Of a stretch of DNA of 64,000 nt, positions 17,295 through 24,983 are shown piece after piece. Numbering within the stretch: the first letter of the stretch is position 1; each line of letters starts with the position of its first letter. Position numbers and translations under genes: made by a program. The notes below the pieces were generated by a model. The model had not been told where the DNA came from. It did no database searches and saw only the letters and a program-made list of their open reading frames with translations. The DNA lies in assembly GCF_014200575.1 (NCBI RefSeq), contig NZ_JACHBZ010000021.1:1-64000 (forward strand). The letters are read 5' to 3'. Source of the DNA: Mucilaginibacter saanensis (GTDB taxonomy: Bacteria > Bacteroidota > Bacteroidia > Sphingobacteriales > Sphingobacteriaceae).

Positions 17295-17313
17295 TACTTT
17301 GCGATACAAAGCA
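17295..17313. promoter_or_regulatory. Operator-like palindrome, second copy
   Basis: TACTTTG-CGATA-CAAAGCA, one mismatch from perfect symmetry. Both copies are preceded by AAAG and are 72 bases apart, seven helical turns at about 10.3 bp per turn. Confidence 0.5.
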
Positions 17314-17371
17314 AATTAAAATAATTCAACTTTCAAAATATTTTACTTATAAAGTTCAATACCTTTATAAA

Positions 17372-17761
17372 ATGACCTCACAGGAGCAAATATATAATTG
17401 GTTAGTTATCGGATTTCAGCAATCACCTGTAAAATTTTCGGAAGTATTTTACTATGATAAAAGCGACGATCAGTTCTTTTCTATCTTAATGACGGATTAC
17501 TTTCTCTTTGACAACCACGGAGATTTAACAAAGGAGGCAACCGCTTCCTACTCAGAGAATACTTTAAAGCAACTAACAGACAGAATAAAAAGAATTACAA
17601 TTAATGATAACATCGTTGCTATTCCCAGATTTGGAAATGACGAGGACGATTATTTACAGAAAGTGGAAACTTTTTTAAATCTAAATGCAATCAATATTGC
17701 ACAATCCACCATCTGGGAGGTGGAAGAAGGCGGATCGATAAATATAAAAATAACCGGCTAA
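17372..17761 (+). CDS. Conserved hypothetical protein, cytosolic
   Basis: 129 aa from the ATG at 17372 (TSQEQIYNWLVIGFQ). A longer reading from 17186 would run through the palindromic operators and gives an unlikely Lys/Tyr-rich leader, so I reject it. The body, EVFYYDKSDDQFFSILMTDYFLFDNHGDL, resembles UPF0158-like small proteins, but I am not certain. No signal peptide. It is divergent from creD and convergent with the TetR gene, sharing 3 bases at their stops. Confidence 0.65.
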   Translation: MTSQEQIYNWLVIGFQQSPVKFSEVFYYDKSDDQFFSILMTDYFLFDNHGDLTKEATASYSENTLKQLTDRIKRITINDNIVAIPRFGNDEDDYLQKVETFLNLNAINIAQSTIWEVEEGGSINIKITG

Positions 17762-18339
17762 ACCGAAATAGCAGCCTTTACCAGATAGGGGAGTATCTCT
17801 TTTTGAAAAGAAACAAAGTTTTTGCGTACATCTGAATCACTTACGGAGGTAAAGGCAAAACTAAATACGATGCTCTTACTGCATTTGATCAAGAAGCGCA
17901 ACCTCTGCTGATAAGTTTCGTGCATCCGGATACCCGGCAGCTGAATAAAGGAAGCCATTAACAACTCTTCGAGCTCATTCGATAGATTTTTCAAAAAATC
18001 CTGTGAGTTGGTTGATTCACGAATAAAATCCCAGCCAATAAATTCATTACATATAGTATATGACAAGCGGCAGGTTTTCATGATGAGGTTGTTCAAATAA
18101 ACCTCTTCTTCCATTTCAGATGTATTGGTATGCACCAGATCGTCAACACTGGCTTTGATATAATCCATTAACAGTATATGCAAAACAGCCTCTTTGCTAT
18201 CAAAGTACTTATAAATGGTAGCCTTGGCTATTTTAGCTTTTTTAGCAATTTCGTTAACGCTGGTTTTATGGTACCCGAATTTGCGGAAAAGATCCTGTGC
18301 CGCACGTTTTATACTATCTTTTATTTTATCGGCTTCCAT
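17758..18339 (-). CDS. TetR/AcrR-family transcriptional regulator
   Basis: 193 aa with the TetR N-terminal DNA-binding domain (about 5-52): AAQDLFRKFGYHKTSVNEIAKKAKIAKATIYKYF is a textbook helix-turn-helix, followed by DSKEAVLHILL. The all-helical C-terminal ligand-binding domain is not informative about the effector. It follows the Rieske-like lipoprotein gene by 3 bases on the same strand, so it may be cotranscribed with pheS; no efflux gene is adjacent. Confidence 0.88.
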   Translation of the reverse strand: MEADKIKDSIKRAAQDLFRKFGYHKTSVNEIAKKAKIAKATIYKYFDSKEAVLHILLMDYIKASVDDLVHTNTSEMEEEVYLNNLIMKTCRLSYTICNEFIGWDFIRESTNSQDFLKNLSNELEELLMASFIQLPGIRMHETYQQRLRFLIKCSKSIVFSFAFTSVSDSDVRKNFVSFQKEILPYLVKAAISV

Positions 18340-18342
18340 TAA

Positions 18343-18753
18343 TTAATTATAAACATGAATTGTAAATTGGTCATAAGATACAATGTATGACCTTAAGGCC
18401 TTTGTTGCAGGAGCTTTTACCGGGTTTCCATCGGCCAATGAAAACTTTGAACCGCTACATGGGTCTGTTACTGTAAACCCGGTAGCATCAACTGTTACAG
18501 CGCATTTTTTTTCTGGCTGATAACTGCTACACCTGTCATAGGCCACATAATTACCGCTGGCTGTCCTGTAAATGATTAAGCCTGCTACTCCGTAACCACT
18601 AATTAAAACTACGCCACCCGCACTGTTAAGCCCGCTCATTGCGGGACTATTAAAAGCGGCAGAAAAATCAACCGGCACACTTGGCACCGGGTCACCTTTT
18701 CCGCATGAAAAACAACAAATGGCAGTTAGTAATATCAGTGTGAGCTTCCTCAT
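18343..18753 (-). CDS. Lipoprotein with ligand-depleted Rieske-like domain
   Basis: 136 aa. A lipoprotein signal ends in CFSC (Cys17). The body has the Rieske layout: [16 protein letters not shown] (Cys75, Cys84), then [21 protein letters not shown] (Cys99) and a closing [16 protein letters not shown] strand. In a true Rieske site the motifs are CxH and CxxH; here both histidines are Ser (CSS, CSG), so a normal [2Fe-2S] cluster is unlikely. The three Cys remain and could bind another metal or form disulfides. It overlaps the pheS stop as ATGA. Confidence 0.72.
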   Translation of the reverse strand: MRKLTLILLTAICCFSCGKGDPVPSVPVDFSAAFNSPAMSGLNSAGGVVLISGYGVAGLIIYRTASGNYVAYDRCSSYQPEKKCAVTVDATGFTVTDPCSGSKFSLADGNPVKAPATKALRSYIVSYDQFTIHVYN

Positions 18754-19784
18754 AACATTTCAGTTTGAAATTGCTTTAAAAAACGAACATCGTTTTCAGA
18801 GAATAAACGCAAATCACGTATCACATATTTCAGGTTGGCAATTCTTTCCATTCCCATACCAAAGGCAAAGCCTGTGTATTTATTACTATCAATACCGCAG
18901 TTCTCCAACACATTCGGGTCAACCATACCGCAACCCAAAATCTCTACCCAACCGCTGTATTTACACATATTACATCCTGAACCACCACAAATGGTACAAG
19001 ATACATCCATTTCTGCAGATGGCTCGGTAAACGGAAAGTATGACGGGCGGAAACGTACTTTGGTGCCTTCGCCGTATAATTCCTGTACAAAGTGATAAAG
19101 CGTTTGTTTTAAATCAGAAAATGATACGTTTTCATCAACATATAAACCTTCTACCTGGTGAAAAAAACAATGCGCCCTGGCAGATATCGCCTCGTTACGG
19201 TAAACCCGTCCCGGCATAATGGCCCTGAACGGTGGCTTGCCGTGCTCCATCATTCTTACCTGTACTGATGAGGTATGCGTACGCAGGGCAATATCATCTT
19301 TGCCACTGTTCTTTTTTATAAAGAAAGTGTCCTGCATATCCCTTGCCGGATGCTCCTCGGGAAAATTTAAGGCCGAGAAATTATGCCAGTCATCCTCAAT
19401 TTCCGGGCCTTCGGCAACTACAAAACCTAAACGTTTAAATATATCGATGATCTCGTTACGCACCAATGACAGCGGATGGCGTGAGCCAACAGCAAAACCA
19501 TCACCAGGTAGCGTTAAGTCTATCTCTGATTTTGAGCTTCCGGTTTCGGTCGCTGAATTTTCTTTTAACTCGTTGTATTTAGCCTCGGCCAGTTGTTTAA
19601 ATTGGTTCAGCACCTTACCAAAGGTGCGTTTCTCTTCGGGGCCAACAGTTTTAAACTCCTCAAAAAGATCTTTTATAATTCCCTTGGTACCTAAAAATTT
19701 GATACGAAACGTTTCCAGTTCATCAGCGTTAGCCGGCGAAAAAGCGTTTATTTCGGCAGTATATTGGTCTATTTGAGCTTGCAT
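18750..19784 (-). CDS. pheS: Phenylalanyl-tRNA synthetase alpha subunit
   Basis: 344 aa. An N-terminal coiled-coil (about 1-80) binds tRNA, then the class II catalytic core follows: [19 protein letters not shown], motif 2 with [22 protein letters not shown], and motif 3 [16 protein letters not shown]. Length is normal. pheT is not in the window. The leader, from the -7 element at 19878, contains a 9-bp inverted repeat. Confidence 0.95.
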   Translation of the reverse strand: MQAQIDQYTAEINAFSPANADELETFRIKFLGTKGIIKDLFEEFKTVGPEEKRTFGKVLNQFKQLAEAKYNELKENSATETGSSKSEIDLTLPGDGFAVGSRHPLSLVRNEIIDIFKRLGFVVAEGPEIEDDWHNFSALNFPEEHPARDMQDTFFIKKNSGKDDIALRTHTSSVQVRMMEHGKPPFRAIMPGRVYRNEAISARAHCFFHQVEGLYVDENVSFSDLKQTLYHFVQELYGEGTKVRFRPSYFPFTEPSAEMDVSCTICGGSGCNMCKYSGWVEILGCGMVDPNVLENCGIDSNKYTGFAFGMGMERIANLKYVIRDLRLFSENDVRFLKQFQTEML

Positions 19785-19825
19785 TGTTAATTGTTATTAA
19801 AATTATCGGCAGTAAAAACCGGAGT

Positions 19826-19874
19826 ACCTGTTGATTATGATGCTTTAGAAATCGCAGTTACTTTATCAACAGGT
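19826..19874 (-). promoter_or_regulatory. Inverted repeat in the pheS leader
   Basis: ACCTGTTGA (19826-19834) and TCAACAGGT (19866-19874) are perfect complements with 31 bases between, lying 4 bases below the -7 element and 42 bases above the pheS start. No T-box or Phe-rich leader peptide is visible. Confidence 0.4.
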
Positions 19875-19877
19875 GTG

Positions 19878-19885
19878 CAAATATA
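19878..19885 (-). promoter_or_regulatory. -7 element of pheS
   Basis: Minus-strand TATATTTG, a full match to TAnnTTTG, 93 bases upstream of the pheS start. The transcript would begin close to the inverted repeat. Confidence 0.4.
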
Positions 19886-19900
19886 AAAAAACAGTACTTA

Positions 19901-21091
19901 TTATTTAATTACAGCTAATTCCTTACCTACTTTGGTAAAGGCAGCTATAGCTTTATCTAAATGGTGCATATCATGTGCAGCTGATATTTGCACCCTGATA
20001 CGCGCTTTTCCCTGCGGTACTACGGGATAGTAAAAACCAATTACATATATACCTTCGTTCAGCATTTTTGCCGCAAACTCCTGTGCCAGTTTAGCATCAT
20101 ACAACATAACCGGCACAATAGGGTGTACACCTGGCTTGATATCAAAACCGGCCTCAGTCATTTTTTTGCGGAAGTACTGAGTATTGGTTTCCAGCTTGTC
20201 GCGCAGGGTAGTGGTTTCGCTCAACATATCCAGCACCGCAATAGATGCGCCGGTAATAGCCGGAGCAAGCGTATTTGAAAACAGGTAAGGGCGGGAGCGC
20301 TGGCGCAGCATATCAATGATCTCTTTGCGACCTGATGTAAATCCGCCCGATGCGCCGCCCAATGCTTTACCCAAAGTACCGGTAATAATATCTATCTGCC
20401 CCATTACATGGTGATGCTCATGTGTACCACGACCGGTTTTACCCATAAAACCAGAGCAGTGGCTTTCATCAATCATCACCAGGGCGTTGTATTGCTCTGC
20501 TAATGCACAAATTTTATCAAGCTGGGCAATGGTGCCATCCATGCTAAAAGCACCATCGGTTACAATAATGCGATGACGCAGGTTTTGAGTTGACTTCAAC
20601 TTCTCTTCCAAATCGGCCATATCATCGTGCTTGTAGCGTTGGCGCTGGGCCTTGCACAAACGCACGCCATCAATAATAGATGCATGGTTCAACTCGTCAG
20701 ATATTATAGCATCCTGTTCATTAAACAGAGGTTCAAATACACCGCCATTGGCATCAAATGCAGCAGCATATAATATGGTATCTTCAGTACCCAAAAATGC
20801 TGATATTTTTGCTTCAAGTTCTTTATGAATATCTTGGGTACCGCAAATAAAACGCACAGAGGACAACCCATAACCATGGGTATCCATTACATTTTTTGCA
20901 GCCTGTATCACTTTAGGGTTACCTGAAAGCCCCAGATAGTTATTGGCACAAAAATTAATTACCGCTGCACCACCCTGTACAGTAATATCGGCACCCTGGG
21001 CCGATGTAATGATGCGTTCCTTTTTATATAATCCTGCGTTTTCAATATCAGCAAGTTCCTGCTGTAAAACCGGCTTTAGTGTATTATACAT
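19901..21091 (-). CDS. kbl: Glycine C-acetyltransferase (KBL)
   Basis: 396-aa PLP enzyme of the alpha-oxoamine synthase family that splits 2-amino-3-ketobutyrate with CoA to glycine and acetyl-CoA. The PLP-lysine loop GTLGKALGGASGG (Lys242), MIDESHCSGFMGKTGRG and NFCANNYLGLSGNP are all present. Threonine dehydrogenase is not adjacent, but a Tdh-like SDR is encoded at 37500-38450, so threonine breakdown may be completed within this window. A -7 element lies 22 bases upstream. Confidence 0.93.
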   Translation of the reverse strand: MYNTLKPVLQQELADIENAGLYKKERIITSAQGADITVQGGAAVINFCANNYLGLSGNPKVIQAAKNVMDTHGYGLSSVRFICGTQDIHKELEAKISAFLGTEDTILYAAAFDANGGVFEPLFNEQDAIISDELNHASIIDGVRLCKAQRQRYKHDDMADLEEKLKSTQNLRHRIIVTDGAFSMDGTIAQLDKICALAEQYNALVMIDESHCSGFMGKTGRGTHEHHHVMGQIDIITGTLGKALGGASGGFTSGRKEIIDMLRQRSRPYLFSNTLAPAITGASIAVLDMLSETTTLRDKLETNTQYFRKKMTEAGFDIKPGVHPIVPVMLYDAKLAQEFAAKMLNEGIYVIGFYYPVVPQGKARIRVQISAAHDMHHLDKAIAAFTKVGKELAVIK

Positions 21092-21113
21092 ATGATATGC
21101 TGTTTAAAGGGTG

Positions 21114-21121
21114 CAAAATTA
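21114..21121 (-). promoter_or_regulatory. -7 element of kbl
   Basis: Minus-strand TAATTTTG, matching TAnnTTTG, 22 bases before the kbl start. Confidence 0.45.
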
Positions 21122-21223
21122 AACATTCATGCGCATTTGATAAGGCTTATTAAGCTTTAAATATTTATTTAAATAGATAATAAAACATTTTGAAGCTAAA
21201 AAGTATTTAAATGATTATAGAAT

Positions 21224-23704
21224 ATGAAAAAACACATACTATTGATTTTAATTACTTTATGTGCCATAAATGCATCTGCACAAGAGTATCTGCTATCGGG
21301 CCGCATTACCGATCAAAAAAACAATGTAATTCCCTTTACATCGGTATATATCAGAAATTCCTCCTACGGCACTACCGCAAATGAGGATGGGATATACCAG
21401 TTTAAGCTTAAAGCCGGCACATATAATGTTATTTACCGTTTTGTTGGGTATAATGAAAAAATAGTTAAAGTAACAGTAACCGACCATGACGAACAGTTGA
21501 ATGTACAGATGGACGATGAAGTTTTTGATACCACCAGGGTAGCTGTCACCTATCGCAAAAACCGCGATGCTGCTGATACCATTATGAAACAGGTTATCAA
21601 AAAGCGCAAGTACTATGTAGAAGAAGCCACCTCTTACTCCTGTGCTGTTTATATAAAGGGTGTGCAGAAATTATTAAGCGCACCAAAAGCGCTTTTATCA
21701 AAAGAGGTTACCCGCACGCTTGACCTTGACGCCAGTGGCCGCGGCATACTGTACCAATCAGAATCGCTGTCTGATTTTAGCTTTCAAAAGCCCGATAAAA
21801 TTAAAGAAGTTACCATTGCCAACCGCACGGTAGGTTTAAACACCGCGTTCAGCTATAACAAGGCGTCGGACCTGCAGGTAAATTTTTACCAGAATATATT
21901 TACTATTAATGGCTTAAGTACACGTGGATATGTATCGCCCCTGGCATCCTATGCTAATCTTTTTTACAGATATAGATTATTAGGCACTTCAATTGAGAAC
22001 GGTCGTACTATTGACAAAATACAGGTGATACCGCGCCGCCAGCATGGTCAGTATTTTCAAGGTAATATATACGTGGTTGAGGGCGATTGGCGGTTATACA
22101 GTGCCGACCTTTACCTTACCAATAAAATGAATAACCTTAACCTGGTTGATACCCTGCAGGTACGCCAGCAATATATAGCCGTTACTGATAGTGTGTGGAT
22201 GCCAGCTTCCGTACAGTTTAACTTTAAGGGCAAGGTATTCGGCTTTAAATTCGGGGGCTATTACAGCGCCATTTATAATAATTATAAAATTAACCCAACC
22301 TTCCCGGATAACTTTTTTACCGGCGAAATTTTAAAAGTTGATACGGCTGCCAACATCAAAAAAGAGAATTATTGGGCCTCTGTACGCCCTGTGCCTTTAA
22401 CCCAGCAGGAAGCCCGTGATTATCATAAAAAGGACAGCGTGGCCGCCTATCAAAAAACAGATCAGTACCTTGATTCGCTTCAGCATACTAAAAACCATAT
22501 CAACTATCCCGGTTATTTGATATTTGGTTACAGCGCCAGCAACCGTAGTAATAAGGATTCCTTATACATATTTCCTTTTATACAAACCCTTTATTATAAC
22601 ACGGTAGAAGGTTTTGGTATTAATGCCAAGGTACGGTACACGCGTACTATTGATGATTTCCATTCGTTCAGCGTCACACCAGATGTACGTTATGGGTTTT
22701 CAAACAAGCTATTCAGCGCCAATATATACAACGAGTACAAAAACGATCCCTTTCATAATGCCAAATTCTTTGCAGGCTTTGGCAGCGACATACTTGACCT
22801 TAACAACGTAGGCACGCGATCGTTATATTTTAATACCCTGAGTACGCTACTGAGCGAAAACAATTATGTAAAATATTACCGGTCGCAATATGGTATGTTT
22901 GGGTACCAGCGCGAAGTAACAAATGGTATTTTACTTAACGGAAGCCTCAACTATGCCAGCCGAAGCCAATTGTATAATACAGCATTCGGACGTCTTAAAG
23001 ATGTTAAGGACCGCGAGTTTACCTCAAACAACCCCTTAGCCCCGGCAGGTACTCCGCCCGATGATCATTCGCTTTTATTCCCTCAAAACCAGGCCTTAAC
23101 CTTTGCGGCCTCTGCTATTATTACATTTGATCAGCAATATGAAACCAGGCCTACCGGCAAATTCAATATGCCATCAAAATACCCTACGGTAACGGTAAAT
23201 TACCGTAAGGGCATCAAGGGCGCGTTTGGCTCAGATGTAGATTATGATTTTGCATCGGTCGATATTTCCCAGGATCACATACAGGTGGGCTTAACCGGTT
23301 TCTCGTCATTTAAAATAACTGCCGGCGATTTCTTTAACGACAAAAGCCTGTACTACATGGATTATAATCACTTTTTAGGTAACCAGGGTTTAACATTTGA
23401 CCCTACCTACGTAGGCAGTTTCCATTTTTTACCGTTTTACACTTACAGCACCAACGGGGCTTTTCTGGAGGCACATTACCAGCATAATTTTGCCGGGTCG
23501 ATATTTAACAAAATACCATTCCTCAGAAATTTAAAGCTGGAAGAGATCATTGGTGCCAATTATCTCACTACCAAAAGCAATACCAATTACCGCGAGTTTT
23601 ATGTAGGTATACAACGCCTTATTTTCAGGGTAGATTATGGTATATCATACGCCGGCAACCAAAAATACATCCAGGGATTCAGGATATTTTACGGTATCAG
23701 ATAA
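21224..23704 (+). CDS. DUF5686/CarboxypepD_reg-like outer-membrane protein
   Basis: 826 aa. A signal peptide (HILLILITLCAINASAQ) is followed by a carboxypeptidase regulatory-like beta-sandwich (LSGRITDQKNNVIPFTSVYIRN, about 24-110), a DUF5686 region, and a beta-strand-rich C-terminus ending in aromatic residues (YIQGFRIFYGIR), consistent with an outer-membrane barrel. It lacks the TonB-box and plug of SusC proteins. Function is unknown. Single gene on the plus strand. Confidence 0.82.
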   Translation: MKKHILLILITLCAINASAQEYLLSGRITDQKNNVIPFTSVYIRNSSYGTTANEDGIYQFKLKAGTYNVIYRFVGYNEKIVKVTVTDHDEQLNVQMDDEVFDTTRVAVTYRKNRDAADTIMKQVIKKRKYYVEEATSYSCAVYIKGVQKLLSAPKALLSKEVTRTLDLDASGRGILYQSESLSDFSFQKPDKIKEVTIANRTVGLNTAFSYNKASDLQVNFYQNIFTINGLSTRGYVSPLASYANLFYRYRLLGTSIENGRTIDKIQVIPRRQHGQYFQGNIYVVEGDWRLYSADLYLTNKMNNLNLVDTLQVRQQYIAVTDSVWMPASVQFNFKGKVFGFKFGGYYSAIYNNYKINPTFPDNFFTGEILKVDTAANIKKENYWASVRPVPLTQQEARDYHKKDSVAAYQKTDQYLDSLQHTKNHINYPGYLIFGYSASNRSNKDSLYIFPFIQTLYYNTVEGFGINAKVRYTRTIDDFHSFSVTPDVRYGFSNKLFSANIYNEYKNDPFHNAKFFAGFGSDILDLNNVGTRSLYFNTLSTLLSENNYVKYYRSQYGMFGYQREVTNGILLNGSLNYASRSQLYNTAFGRLKDVKDREFTSNNPLAPAGTPPDDHSLLFPQNQALTFAASAIITFDQQYETRPTGKFNMPSKYPTVTVNYRKGIKGAFGSDVDYDFASVDISQDHIQVGLTGFSSFKITAGDFFNDKSLYYMDYNHFLGNQGLTFDPTYVGSFHFLPFYTYSTNGAFLEAHYQHNFAGSIFNKIPFLRNLKLEEIIGANYLTTKSNTNYREFYVGIQRLIFRVDYGISYAGNQKYIQGFRIFYGIR

Positions 23705-23716
23705 GCTGAGGCGGAG

Positions 23717-23822
23717 GGTAAAAGGATAAAGGGGAAAGGTGAAAAGGAGCGTGAAATTTATAGCCGCAATGGCTAATACTATTTTAAAATGTTAAAACAC
23801 CTTTGGCCTTTATCCTTTTACC
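23717..23822. repeat. 25-bp imperfect inverted repeat
   Basis: 23717-23741 and 23798-23822 are complementary over 25 bases with two mismatches; the core GGTAAAAGGATAAAGG / CCTTTATCCTTTTACC is perfect over 16. The G+A-rich/C+T-rich composition resembles other phrase-like repeats in this window. It could terminate the DUF5686 transcript. Confidence 0.6.
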
Positions 23823-23902
23823 TTTCTTATTCTTTCAGCTTTCGGCTCAAAAACTTATCTTTGCACCTCATTTAACACTGTTTGCAACAGTATCAATGGT
23901 TT

Positions 23903-24862
23903 ATGGCATTATATAACACACTACTTTACTATTGTTATTCAACAATAGCCGATGCGGAGCAATTTGCTGCCGATCATTTAAAATTTTGTAAAAGCTTAGG
24001 ATTAACCGGTCGCATCATTGTAGCAACCGAGGGACTTAACGGTACGGTTTCGGGTACTGTAGAGGCTTGTAAAACGTATATGGACACCATACATACCGAC
24101 GAACGCTTTGCCGGTATCGATTTTAAAATTGACGAAGTTGACGCTCCCTCATTTGTAAAAATGCATGTGCGTTATAAATCTGAGATTGTACACTCGGGCC
24201 TGCGCGATCCACATATCATCAATCCGCAGCAACAAACCGGCAAACACCTTGATCCCAAGGAGTTTTTAGCCATGAAAGACCGTGACGATGTGGTAGTTCT
24301 GGATGTACGTTCAAATTACGAACACTCCCTGGGCAAGTTCAAAAATGCGGTAACACTTGATATTGAAAACTTCAGGGATTTCCCCGATATGATCAACGAG
24401 CTGGCCAAATACAAGGATAAAAAAATATTAACCTATTGCACCGGCGGTATCAAATGCGAAAAAGCATCGGCCCTGTTACTGCATGAGGGTTTTAAGGATG
24501 TATACCAGTTGCATGGCGGTATTATCAAATATGGTAAAGAAGCCGGTGGTGAAGACTTTGAAGGTAAATGTTATGTTTTTGACAATCGTCTTTCGGTTGA
24601 TGTAAACAGCGTAAACCCTGTGGTGATATCTACCTGTCGCAATTGCGGTAAAACAACGCCCAAAATGATCAATTGTGCTAATCCGGAGTGTAATGAGCAT
24701 TTTACCCAGTGTGATGAGTGCGGCACCAAAATGGAAGGCTGTTGTAGTGATGCCTGTCAAAGCCATCCCCGTAAACGGGTATATGACGGTACGGGCTATT
24801 ATGTAAAAGTACCGCAGCCGGTAAACACAATAAAAAAGAACAATCTGCAATTAGCCGATTAA
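23903..24862 (+). CDS. trhO: tRNA uridine-34 hydroxylase TrhO
   Basis: 319 aa from the ATG at 23903 (ALYNTLLYYCYSTIADAEQF); an upstream in-frame TTG at 23882 is less likely. An N-terminal acylphosphatase-like domain (about 1-95, with RIIVATEGLNGTVSG) is followed by a rhodanese domain with the active-site loop YCTGGIKCEKASALL. A Cys-rich tail (CRNCGKTTPKMINC, CNEHFTQCDECG, CCSDACQSH) probably binds zinc. TrhO makes 5-hydroxyuridine at the tRNA wobble position. A terminator follows. Confidence 0.9.
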   Translation: MALYNTLLYYCYSTIADAEQFAADHLKFCKSLGLTGRIIVATEGLNGTVSGTVEACKTYMDTIHTDERFAGIDFKIDEVDAPSFVKMHVRYKSEIVHSGLRDPHIINPQQQTGKHLDPKEFLAMKDRDDVVVLDVRSNYEHSLGKFKNAVTLDIENFRDFPDMINELAKYKDKKILTYCTGGIKCEKASALLLHEGFKDVYQLHGGIIKYGKEAGGEDFEGKCYVFDNRLSVDVNSVNPVVISTCRNCGKTTPKMINCANPECNEHFTQCDECGTKMEGCCSDACQSHPRKRVYDGTGYYVKVPQPVNTIKKNNLQLAD

Positions 24863-24886
24863 TATTTTTCTTATACCATATTACAT

Positions 24887-24911
24887 AAAGCTTACCCTAA
24901 TGGTAAGCTTT
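24887..24911 (+). terminator. Terminator after trhO
   Basis: A 10-bp perfect stem AAAGCTTACC / GGTAAGCTTT, 5-nt loop, followed by TTATTTTTTA. Confidence 0.85.
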
Positions 24912-24934
24912 TATTTTTTATCCAAAACAACCCG

Positions 24935-24942
24935 TACTTTTG
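24935..24942 (+). promoter_or_regulatory. -7 element of the PUL regulator gene
   Basis: TACTTTTG, a full TAnnTTTG match, 42 bases before the ATG at 24984. Confidence 0.45.
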
Positions 24943-24983
24943 TAAAATTGAGTTGTTTTTAGCTGACCTGTTTTTATTAACCT

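Noticed and set aside
17186..17371. 62-residue N-terminal extension of the gene at 17372
   Set aside because: It runs through two palindromic operator-like sites and the divergent promoter region and has low-complexity Lys/Tyr composition.
19219..19776. 185-aa plus-strand ORF opposite pheS
   Set aside because: Antisense shadow of a well-conserved synthetase gene.
19785..19900. T-box riboswitch or Phe leader peptide for pheS
   Set aside because: No specifier loop, T-box sequence or Phe-rich short ORF; only a simple inverted repeat.
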